Positions 53,099 through 63,200 of a DNA stretch of 64,000 nt are shown one piece after another. Every line of letters starts with the position of its first letter. Within the stretch, counting starts at the first letter, position 1. The translations under genes were made by a program, and so were the position numbers. This DNA is from Maniola hyperantus (Eukaryota; Arthropoda; Insecta; Lepidoptera; Nymphalidae): assembly GCF_902806685.2 (NCBI RefSeq), contig NC_048550.1, positions 291,383 to 355,382 on the forward strand, read 5' to 3'. Under the pieces are notes generated by a model. That model was given only the letters and a program-made list of their open reading frames with translations. It did no database searches and had not been told where the DNA came from.

Positions 53099-54044
53099 TA
53101 ATTATGTAGGACATAAACTGAGGAATACTCAAATGTTATAGTTTTATTATTTTGAACTAGAAGAGCTCTAAGACGTCCATTGTTTAATTAATCTGTAATC
53201 AGCGACACGGACATACTGACAGTGCACATGGCATGCATAATGAACGATGGGGACGCCTTTTATGTGCTCTCTTGGGCAAAACTGTCACGGAAGGACGTAG
53301 TCGGTAACAACCACTCATCTACAATATCTTACAATAAATAAAAATTTATATTCATATTAATATTAATATCCTACAATAAATAAAATTCTTCTTTGGCTAG
53401 TAGTAAGTCCGGTCAATTTAGACATCCAAGGTTACAAAAATTCATACTTGGTTGAAAATTGATAGGATTGTTCAAAACAAAAATGAAATGTAAAAAGTCC
53501 TCATCGATCCGACACATGGAAAAAAATTTACTCGGGGTCAAGGTCACAAAAATGGGGTTTTCGCGATTTTCAGCAAAACGGTAACTTTATCATAAAATTA
53601 GTCCAGACAAAAATTCTAGATCAAATAATTGTTTATAAAAAATATCCTTAAAACTTTTTTCCCTGTGCCACCGATTTTGAAATATAACAATGCAAAAAGT
53701 TTTATCTGAATACAAAAAAAAGAGCAAGGAGCTAAGGAGATCCTCCATCTTTGAAGATCTTCATTGAAGAACCGTTAGCAAATTTCATTTATTTTATTTT
53801 GGCACGTAGGCAGTGAAACATAGTCTTTCAAATAAATAATTTATTGCGTATCATTATGATAATCTCGAATTAAGACAGACAGATAGACAAAGGATGAAAT
53901 TTAGATAGATAGGCATTGACCTTGTCAGGATGTTGAATGAAATAATAGTTGTGCAGAGGCGTTGCTGTGGGTGTCAGTTTGTTTTTTTGTTCTCTGAGAC
54001 TCCGATATCTCGCGGAACTATTCACATCATTGGAAAATTGACAA
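53099..54044. other. Unassigned DNA
   Basis: AT-rich sequence; no frame, splice-bounded exon or named repeat that I can support. Confidence 0.4.
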
Positions 54045-54105
54045 TCTACATTTTTTTTAAATACACCTAATTCCACGCGGGTGAAGTCGCGGGCATCAGC
54101 TAGCA
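54045..54105 (-). repeat. Repeat A 5' fragment
   Basis: 'ttccacgcgggtgaagtcgc' and 'gggcatcagctagca' match the reverse of a family A start. Confidence 0.55.
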
Positions 54106-54671
54106 GTTTAATATCTTTGGTCAGTATTATGTAAACAGTCAATCCCAATTTCGGGCAAATAGTATTACTGTTCAGTTTTTTCATTGTCTAAATCTACTTA
54201 AGGGGACTCAGTTCAGTGCTTTCTTCATACAAACGTAGAAGGGAAATTACAACAATATTCGATATTGTACGCACAAAACTAATAATTATATCGATTAATC
54301 TCGTCATTATCTAGGTTTATTGATATATGAAACATTGAAAAAAATATTGATTTTAAAGTTATGAGCCTCAAAAGATTCATATTTTAACACTAAACTTTGG
54401 GCGTGAATAAATAAGATAAGGTATATGAAAATTCTAAAGAAATTTGACATTTGACATAGTTTGTTTATTCATTAGTTGAAATAACTATACTTTGCAAACA
54501 TAAACTCAGTAGTTTTTTCTCATAAATACTTTTCCTCAACCCTTGATTTCGGTGAAAATTATCGTGCCTCTCACCTTTCTCATACAATGTCAAGTGGAAA
54601 GCAAATAGGTTTGGTTGAGCGGCCTGCGTCATCTTAAGTACTAATGTCTTAAAACTCTAGCGTAATCAATT
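54106..54671. other. Unassigned DNA
   Basis: No frame or named repeat is visible. Confidence 0.4.
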
Positions 54672-54728
54672 TGTTAAAAAAAGATTCCGACGAATTGAGA
54701 ACCTCCTCCTTTTTTTGAAGTCGGTTAA
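54672..54728 (-). repeat. Repeat M fragment
   Basis: 'ccgacgaattgagaacctcc' and 'ttttgaagtcggttaaaaa' are the reverse of the M block at 2120-2165. Confidence 0.65.
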
Positions 54729-54734
54729 AAAGTC

Positions 54735-54925
54735 CAGCCTACTACAGTTGAGCACGGGTTTCCTCTCAGAATGTAAAGGGTTTGGCCCAAGTCTACCACG
54801 CTGGCCAAGAACGGATTACCAGACTTCACACACTTTGGTGAACATTATGTAAACTTTCAGCTTTCCTTCACCGTAAATAACTACGTCAAGCTAGTAAGTG
54901 TGTGCTTAGGATTGAATCCCAAACA
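54735..54925 (-). mobile_element. SINE D, decayed
   Basis: 'cacgggtttcctctcagaat' and 'aagtctaccacgctggccaa' match D in reverse. The tRNA-like head is nearly gone. Confidence 0.6.
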
Positions 54926-54953
54926 TGAGGCCGTCAGATCTTATATGCATTAA

Positions 54954-55063
54954 TATAGTACACGACAAGTCAACCCGGTGCGGGTTATCGCAGGTGACAT
55001 GCGGGTATGCGTGGCGTTCCCCCGCCTCATATGTACCTCGATTGCCAACCTGCCACGTACTAT
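54954..55063. mobile_element. Palindromic element F, copy 5, internally deleted
   Basis: The ends 'atagtacacgacaagtcaac' and 'gccaacctgccacgtactat' are diverged, and about 50 bp of the core is missing. Confidence 0.6.
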
Positions 55064-55179
55064 AAATAAACATCGTCCCGTTCGGTGATTCCCGGTGATA
55101 TTCTAGTCAGCAGATTTCTGTGATCTATTGGTTGTTTTTAATTTTCTCAATCGTGTTTTAGTTACGTCTGATTTTATGA

Positions 55180-55600
55180 TATCAATCAATCAATCAATCA
55201 GCCTATTTGCGTCCACTGCTGGACATAGGCCTTCCCAAGAGCACGCCACCACACACGATCCTCCGCCTTCCTCATCCATCCACTTCCCGCTATCTTCTTA
55301 AGGTCGTCAGTCCAGCGGGTTGGAGGTCGTCCCACACTGCGCTTGCCGATACGCGGTCTCCACTCCAGAACACGTCTGCCCCATCGGCCATCGGTTCTGC
55401 GGCAGACGTGGCCTGCCCACTGCCACTTCAGCTGGCTAATTCGTTGGGCTATGTCGGTCACTCTGGTTCTCCTACGGATTTCCTCGTTACGGATTTTGTC
55501 CCTCAGAGAGATACCCAACATAGCCCGCTCCATAGCACGCTGGACGCTGAGCGACTTTGAACTTGTGGACACGGCCAACTGTCAGTGTCCTCGTCTCAGC
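55180..55600 (-). pseudogene. Non-LTR retrotransposon ORF C-terminus with (ATTG)n tail (family H)
   Basis: One minus-strand frame (55578-55198) includes ISLRDKIRNEEIRRRTRVTD, then WQWAGHVCRRTDGRWGRRVL, GRPPTRWTDDLKKIAG and a terminal WTQIG. This is the C-terminal region of RTE-like LINE polyproteins, which follows the reverse transcriptase. A tandem ATCA run at 55180-55200 lies where the 3' tail should be. The catalytic RT part is absent. It is the longest of six H fragments here. Confidence 0.75.
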
Positions 55601-56394
55601 GCCATACGATTTTATGATATAACTACCTGATAAAAGTGACACTATGTTCAGTTACAAATTACAAAAGCGTGCGGTCAATTTCACACTGGCCTTGCGGTAA
55701 ACTCGCCGCAATCGCAAACCTGCGGTGCGGCGAGTAGGTAGGTCCAGTAACATGACTCCATAGTCTACAGCAAGACAAGTTGTCACTTTCACAAGGCAGC
55801 AAGCCTTCTGATTCAATCCGATGAAAAATTTGGATAATAAGTATTACACAAAAAAAAACTCTAAAAATGTGGAAAGGTCGGATATCCAGACTCAGCGATG
55901 AGCGGGCCACAAACTATTCACAGGGATACTGGTGACGGAAGGTCACTTGAGTAGACAAGATTAGAGAGTTCACAGGGCAGGTGACGTGTGGTAACCCGTC
56001 TTAGAAAGAGACTGGCCTCGTATTTGAAGAGCGCAGGGTAGCTCGGCCGCAGGACGCTGGCGTGTAGGCAGACGCGGAAGTCTGGCCGACGTGAAGATGC
56101 AGGCCACGAAGGTAGGTTCGAAACCTGGAGTTGTAGGTCTCACACAGCAAGACAAATTTTCACTTTTACAAGCCAGCCTTCTGATTCTATTATTGGATCT
56201 GATGCAAGGATCCCTACATGGATTAGATCTAAATACTAACCGGCCACTGACAACTTACGAATAGCGAACTAAACATAGGTAACTAACCTATTAGGTAACT
56301 ACTAAGTACCATAATAGTTAGTATAATTTACTTACGACTTGTTTTAAACATTAGTCACCTAGGTTGTAACTACATAAGGTATAGGCACCTATGT
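55601..56394. other. Unassigned DNA
   Basis: A GC-richer patch at 55980-56120 may be part of an old retroelement, without a recognisable domain. Confidence 0.35.
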
Positions 56395-56875
56395 ATTTTT
56401 TATTTTATTTTATTGCTTTGCCAACAGATAGAACACATATTATAAAATAACAATTACAATTCACAGAGAAAAAATTTAGAATGTACACCCAATTACTGGC
56501 AAACCGGCATGCATTTTAAAAGTTTGCAAGTTGTGCGGGATTACCAGTTAACTTAAAGCTAAAAATACAAATATGAAAAAATAAAAAATAAAAACACTGC
56601 AATTTACAATAGTACTAAATATTAAATACTAAATATTACATAAAACAAGAAAAATAAGAAAAATTACGAAGAAGCATACGAGTTTATAATGCTGCATCAA
56701 TATACTGATGCAGCATTTTTTTGTACTGCTGCTGCTATGTATATAATATATCCTCTAAACTTCTACATAAAGTCAAGCAAATAAGGAAACGCATGAACTA
56801 ATTGATCAATAATTAATTATTTAATTATTATTAATAATTAGTAATCAATGACAAAATATATTATTGGTAGGTAAG
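56395..56875. repeat. AT-rich repeat-like sequence
   Basis: It starts with TTTTATTTTAT words and 'tattgctttgccaacagata', similar in layout to repeat I at 12010. Several A-rich runs follow. I cannot define borders. Confidence 0.3.
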
Positions 56876-57026
56876 TATAGTACAGGTTGAGATGGCATTC
56901 GGGGAGGGAACGCCCCGCACAGCCTCCGCGCTAACCCGGTGCGGGCGAGCGCGGGTGACGTGCTGGTGTGCGGGGCGTCCACCCGCCTCGTACTCCGATT
57001 GCCATCTCGACCTGTCGCGGACTATA
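56876..57026. mobile_element. Palindromic element F, copy 6
   Basis: The left end 'aagtatagtacaggttgaga' has lost 'gcgac'. The right end is 'atctcgacctgtcgcggact'. The core is as in copy 1 ('gtgcgggcgagcgcgggtga'). Confidence 0.75.
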
Positions 57027-57183
57027 GGTACCTACAACCTACCTTATATTATTTTCCTGTGTGCTTCACATTGAGACAATGACCGCAACCTATTTTGGGT
57101 TTCAATTCGTTGAACTATGACAGACACACTATCGCATTTATAATATTACTAGTTGATGCTCGCGACTTCGTCCGCGTGGATTT

Positions 57184-57390
57184 CATCATCATCATCAACC
57201 AATAGACGTTCACAGCTGGACATAAGTCTCTTGTAGGGATCTTCCACACGCCACGGTCTTGCGTCGCCTGAATCCAGCGGCTCCCTGCGACTTGTCTGAT
57301 GTCGTCCGTCCACCTAGTAGGGGGTCTTCGAACACTGCGTCTCCCGGTGCGAGGTCGCCATTCCAGCACCTTAGGACCCCAAGCAAATTG
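57184..57390 (-). mobile_element. LINE tail H, fragment
   Basis: On minus it encodes LEWRPRTGRRSVRRPPTRWT followed by further matching residues, all as in 55180-55600. Confidence 0.7.
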
Positions 57391-57565
57391 CGACTAGTGC
57401 GACCTAGTTGCGACTGATTTCGCGACAAAATGACAATTTTAATTATGAGCCATAATTGTTTAGATAATGTTAACTAGCTGATGTGCTAATTTAAATGAAC
57501 TCTACACAGGTCATGCTGCTTTTACCAAAGACCTTTTAAGAATTAGTACTTCCTTATTTCATGGT

Positions 57566-57619
57566 TTTTCCATGGTTTTACGTTTTTCCATGGTTTTACG
57601 TTTTTCCATGGTTTTACGT
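57566..57619. repeat. 18-bp tandem repeat, three units
   Basis: 'tttttccatggttttacg' occurs three times head to tail; a partial unit precedes it. Confidence 0.85.
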
Positions 57620-57825
57620 TTTCGACCAGACTCTTGACATTGAAGTTTCACAAATTCCCTCATAAAAGGTTTTCTTAATCCATTCTAAATCACACTAATA
57701 TCATAAATGCTAAAGGTTGTCTGTCTGCCTTACTGTTAGGTAGGTACCTTTTCGTAGCGCATTAAACAATTTTGACCAAAGGAGAATAGCTTGAAAGTGA
57801 AACTAGGTGACGGACTGGCTCTTTT

Positions 57826-58495
57826 TTTAGGGTTCCGTACCTCAAAAGGAAAAACGGAACCACTTTGTTGTCTGTCTGTCTGTCTGTCTGTCAAGAAACC
57901 TACAGGGTACTTCCCGTTGCCCTATAATCATGAGATTTGGCAGGTAGGTAGGTCTTATAGCAGACATTCGGGGAAACATCTGAAAACCGTGAATTTGTGG
58001 TTACGTCACACAAAAAAATTAAATTGTGGTTATGAACTAATATTAGTATTTTCAATTTTCGAAGTAAGATAACTATATCAAGTGGGGTATCATATGAAAG
58101 GGCTTTTCCTCTGCATTCTAAAACAGATTTTAATTTATTTTTATGCATAATAGTTTTTGAATATAGAGTTTCAATAGCTCAACCGGTATAGGAGTGGACT
58201 GAAAACCGAAAGTCGACGGTTCAAACCCCGCCTGTTGCACTATTGTCGTACCTACTCCTAGCACAAGCCTGCCGCTTAATTGGAGAGGAAAGGGGAATAT
58301 TAGTCATTTAACATGGCTAATATTCTTTTTAAAAAAACTGTTTTTTATTTTTATTTAGTCCATTTATAGCTGAAACCTGTTTTGTGTGCCTTTATAATAA
58401 AATAAAAAAAAATTATCGAACAAAATGTTGAAAAAATACGACTGTAGTACGGACCCCTCGGTGCGCGAGCCTGACTCGCACTTGGCCGGTTTTTT
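57826..58495 (-). repeat. Dispersed repeat G split by a SINE E insertion
   Basis: The 3' part in reverse runs from 'ttagggttccgtacctcaaa' to 'catagtagtttttgaat'-like sequence at 58161. The 5' part resumes at about 58412 ('tatcgaacaaaatgttgaaa') and ends 'cactcgcacttggccggtttt'-like at 58495. Confidence 0.75.
58163..58411 (+). mobile_element. SINE E inserted in repeat G
   Basis: The head is 'caatagctcaaccggtatag' and 'ggttcaaaccccgcctgttg'. The body ends 'ggctaatattctttttaaaa'. About 70 bp of AT-rich sequence then separates it from the returning G sequence. Confidence 0.8.
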
Positions 58496-58827
58496 GATTC
58501 TTCAACTACCTAATGTCTTATGTACTTCCACGAGTGCAGATTGCAGTAGGCAGTAGGTACCTACCTACACTATCTAGCCGATGGCCATCGTGACCAATTG
58601 TCCCAAAATTATTCTATTGAATTTATTCGTCAGGACTAAATATAGACCTGAGACGAGACAATGTCAATGTCTAGACCTAATTTACCAGTGATTTCTATTT
58701 ACGGGATAACTTCCAATAAACCATCTACAACAACATTCAAGGCCTCTTTAAGCCTCTCAAACTCAAACTTAAATTAGGTAACATTTTACGCTTACTGATG
58801 GTCAAATTTTTTATTTGTAAAATGATA
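58496..58827. other. Unassigned DNA
   Basis: No frame or named repeat is visible. Confidence 0.4.
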
Positions 58828-59023
58828 TACGAGGGTTCCAAACGCGCCCAGGTCTGAGAAGAGCCCACAACAAACTTAGCCGGGTATTCTTTTTATTATC
58901 ACCACTTTACAAGATCACTTAAACTTATTAGAACTATCACAAAGCCGTTAAGCAACTCATTCATAAGCTTTCTTATCGTTTAAATAACCCTTTACATTGT
59001 AATTGGATTTTTCAATAAGTTTT
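58828..59023. repeat. Dispersed repeat K, second copy
   Basis: It matches 16334-16527 almost throughout ('gcccacaacaaacttagccg', 'actatcacaaagccgttaag'). Confidence 0.75.
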
Positions 59024-59845
59024 TGTTTTATGAAAACTTTGAACTTGTTGAGAGACATCTAAACCTTCTAAGTTGTTCTTGTTGCCATAGTTCATAATAA
59101 CCCGTGATCAAGGTAAAGTTGGTAATGCTGCCATTTGAGTCGTTTGCAGTTAGGTCTGTATCACGACAGTTGAGATTGAAAGATTAATCGTTTCTAAACG
59201 AAGCGATAGCCATCTAACCTTTGCATTGAATGTGGCGTAGGAAATATTTCTAACTCTCCTAGGTAAAACATATTATGAGTGCCTGGTACATCTTGACATT
59301 TTAATATCATCATCAACCCATCTACGGCTCACTACCGAGCACGGGTATCCTTTTTTAAAAAGTAGTCAATACTCTATGCAGTCTATGCCACTCTCCTGGC
59401 CTTTAGCTTTACCCATTCAATAAATGAGGTCGTGATTGGAGGACAAAACAACAAACCAGCAAACAATAGCCGGAATAACCAGCTTAGTAAATAAACGTCT
59501 TTTCTTTCTTTCTTTCAAACACACTTTCGCATTTATAATATTATGGGTAGTGATGGTATGGAGGTGGATTAATAATTATCACATTTCTTCTCTAAGTCAT
59601 TTAGTGGGTCTATATGCATAATGCATATTCAGTGGAAACCCTGAGGTCTGTAGGTGGGTACTGGGTAGGTGTATAATGTAGATGATAAATGGTTTGGTAC
59701 TGAAGCTGGCGAGTGACGTCATTTGCAGCAACGCTGACATTGGGCGGTGGTCAGGTTTACGGCCGCAGTGAGTAGGTACATGCTGCTGACTATCAACTCA
59801 ACAATTTTCCTTTATACCTGAAAAAATTTCGTTTCGGTCGTATCT
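59024..59845. other. Mostly unassigned DNA with small repeat pieces
   Basis: It holds a SINE D end (59309-59350) and a repeat Q tail with TTTC run (59468-59517) followed by a repeat A end ('cactttcgcatttataatat'). Nothing else is recognised. Confidence 0.45.
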
Positions 59846-59847
59846 TA

Positions 59848-60013
59848 AATATATAAAAGGAAAAGGTGACTGACTGACTCTGACTGACTGATATCTATTT
59901 ACGCACAGCTCAAACTGCATAAGCTAGTTTTATATAAGACTAATTTATGCTCGCGACTACATCCGCGTGGACCACACAAACTTCAAACCCCTATTTTACC
60001 CCCTTAGGGGTTG
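59848..60013. repeat. Two repeat B pieces, the second cut by a retrotransposon
   Basis: 59848-59932 is a reverse B fragment (CTGA run, then 'cataagctagtttt'). 59938-60013 is a forward B copy ('tttatgctcgcgactacatc', 'cccttaggggttg') that stops at 60013. Other copies continue there with 'aattttcaaaaatcc'. Confidence 0.8.
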
Positions 60014-60298
60014 TGTTCGCGCCATAGACTTTAAACGTTGACAATTAGTTTCGATCGACATTTGACATTGACAACCAACAAGTGACATTGAAGTTTGTGT
60101 GAATGAAAATTCGTTATTTCATGAGTCATTGTAAGACATTCGTATCAGTAAAATCATCGTGAAAAACAGACAAATTTCGTGCAAATTAAGTAGTGTGTGA
60201 TTCAAACCAGTGTTTCAAAAAACGAACATTTAAACCTAAATTCAGCACGGGTAATTATAGTGTGAACACGGTCCTTCGATTCCCGATATTACAAAATT
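60014..60298 (+). mobile_element. 5' end of BEL/Pao element: LTR and leader, border uncertain
   Basis: The element starts TGTTCGCGCC exactly where the family B repeat is broken. The TG start is as expected for an LTR. The 3' border of the LTR and the primer-binding site cannot be fixed: no sequence beginning TGG and complementary to a tRNA 3' end stands out before the ATG. The 5-bp target copy on this side would be GGTTG or similar. Confidence 0.6.
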
Positions 60299-63200
60299 AT
60301 GGATGACATCAACCAGTTGTTGGCGGTTCAAGAGGATAGGGCGTCAAAAATTAATAAAGCATGCTCGAATTTTAGGAAAACTCCGAAACAAAGATTGACT
60401 TTAGCATATTTAAACACTCGTTTAGAGTCGTTAGAAAAGACGTGGGAATTATTTACAGCCAATCACGATCGCATAGTTGCAATTGCGAGCAACGAGTTTA
60501 AGTCAGTTTCAAATTACTTTACAAAAGATATATATGAGGACATTGAAGAATCATATATAACCTATAAAAGTGAGCTACAAAGTAAGATCTCGGAGTCAAC
60601 ACCACAAGAGCAAGCCAACAACTCCTCGCACAACTCAGGTCAGACCAGCACAAACACAGGCAATGAGGTAAAGTTGCCCACTATTAATTTACCTACTTTT
60701 TCTGGGAAATACACAGAGTGGCCATCATTTCATGATTTGTTTACATCCTTGGTAGATAACAATAAAAATTTAGATAATGTAAAGAAACTTCACTATTTGA
60801 AATCTAGTTTATCAGGAGAGGCGGAACAACTTCTGCGCTCAGTTACTATAACTAGTGATAATTATAGTCAGGCATGGTCAACGCTTAAGAAAAGGTACAG
60901 CAACAAAAGATACATCTCTAATTCTGTATTTAAGCGACTTTTTTCTTTGAAACCCTTGACGTCAGAGTCGGCTCAGAATATTAAGTTACTTTTAGATACA
61001 ACTGTTGAATGCTTGAATCTGCTTAATAACATAGGTATTCGTACAGACCACTGGGATCCTATCATGGTTTACCTCACAGTTTCAAAGTTAGACATAGAGA
61101 GTCACAAGTTGTGGGAGCTAAACAGTTCTTCGGAAAGCGAAGCCCTACCTACTTTTGACACATTAAAGCAGTTTATGGAAAGTAGATTCAGATCCTTAGA
61201 GATGATAGAGCCATCTAAGCCATCACGGCCAGAGCCTCTGAGAGTAACCAAACCTAAGAGTTTTCATACAACAGCCTCAGCTGATTCTCCCAAGTGCGCA
61301 CTCTGCAATCAATCTCATCATTTATACAACTGCAAAGAGTTCTCAAAGAAGAGCATTAAGGATAGATATGAATTTGTTCGTAATGCGAATCTTTGTTTCA
61401 ATTGTTTCATTCCAAACCACATGGTGGCTCGGTGCGGGAAACCAACTTCCTGCAGGATATGCTTTAAGAAGCATCATTCACTTTTACATCCAGAAAAAGA
61501 AGATTCTAGCACTCAAGAAGCTGATACAGAAGAACACACTACGCAATCAACCAGTATTTCAACAATTTCAACTCACTTTATCAATCAACCTGGTCAAGTT
61601 TTATTGGCAACAGCTTTGGTGGACATTATAGGAAGGAACAAACACACAAATGTCTACCGTGCTCTCATTGACCAAGGCTCACAGGCGTCATTTGTGACAG
61701 AGAGTCTCGTACAAGCATGCGGCTTGAAACGAGAAAGAATCAGTGGCGTCGTTTCAGGATTAAGTGAGGGCAAGCAACTCAGAACAAAATACATGGTTCA
61801 ACTAGAAATACAATCAAGATACAAACCACATTTAGTTTTCCCTATCAATGCATACGTTCTCAAGACACTCACAAGCTATTTACCTTCGCAAGAAACCACA
61901 GTCTGTGACTGGCCAGACTTGGAAAATATTACACTAGCAGACCCAGGTTACAACACCCCGAACAGAATCGACCTCCTGCTAGGCGCTGAAGTTTATAGCA
62001 AGATCATAGACAACGGCTTGAAGAAGAGTCCCAATGGAGTAATTGCTCAATACACTCATCTTGGCTGGATATTGTCTGGAGACACCCATAGTGAACAACC
62101 TACAAAGAACAAACATGTGATCAGTATGCATATATGTACATGTGAGAATGACCTCTTAAGGAAATTTTGGGAAATAGAAAATGAAACACTCACCTCTAAG
62201 AGAAAACTTAGTGTTGAGGAACAAAGGTGTGAAGATATTTACCAACAAACAGTAACAAGAACTAATGATGGTAGATACAAGGTTAACCTACCTTTTAAAG
62301 AAGATATTCAGGATCCTGTTGCTGCCTGTGGAGAAACTAAACAAATGGCGATAAATAGATTCATGTCTTTGGAAAGAAAGTTATGCAAGGATTCTATTCT
62401 TAAAGAAGAATATACAAAAGTCATAAACGAATATTTGGAGCTTGGACATATGACCCTAGCCGATGGAAACAAAGAAAGGGCTATTTACTTACCTCATCGT
62501 GCAGTAGTCAGACAAGACAAGGAGACCTCTAAGGTCCGGGTCGTATTTGATGCTTCGGCTAAGGGGTCAAAGGGTTGTGCCCTTAACGATACCTTGTTGA
62601 TCGGACCTACTATACAAAAAGATCTGCTGACTTTGCTTATGAAGTGGAGAAAATACAAGATTGCAATTGTTAGTGACATTGTTAAGATGTATAGACAAGT
62701 CCTGGTATCTGATGAAGATTCTGACCTACAATGTATCATATGGAGAAACCACCCCGATGAATCACTTCAGTTTTACAAATTATTAACAGTCACATTTGGT
62801 ACAGCCTCGGCTCCATATTTAGCAATCCGCACATTGTTCCAAGTCGCAGAAGATGAAGGTAAAAAATACCCCCTTGCAGCTGAAATTGTTAAGAATTCAT
62901 TCTACGTTGATGATCTCACAACTGGGTGTTATACTATTGAAGAAGGAAGAGAAATTTATGAACAAACAACTCAGTTGCTACGTTGCGGTGGATTCGAATT
63001 ACAAAAGTGGTCTAGCAATTCAGCAGAATTTTTAGAAGCCATTAGTCAGAGCTCATACAACAATCAACAGCCATTGGCAATAAAACTAGATGACAACATG
63101 AAGATATTGGGTCTGAAATGGGACAAACAAAATGATGATTTTAAGTTTACTGTGAACCTAGGAGAACCCACAACGCCAGTGACAAAGCGTAATATTCTAT

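Noticed and set aside
56892..57074. Open frame in palindromic element F
   Set aside because: The frame follows from the CpG-rich palindrome and is not kept in the other five copies.
60274..60284. TTCGATTCCCG near the Gag start as a primer-binding site
   Set aside because: It has the sense of a tRNA T-arm, not its complement, and lacks an adjoining TGG, so it could not pair with a tRNA 3' end.
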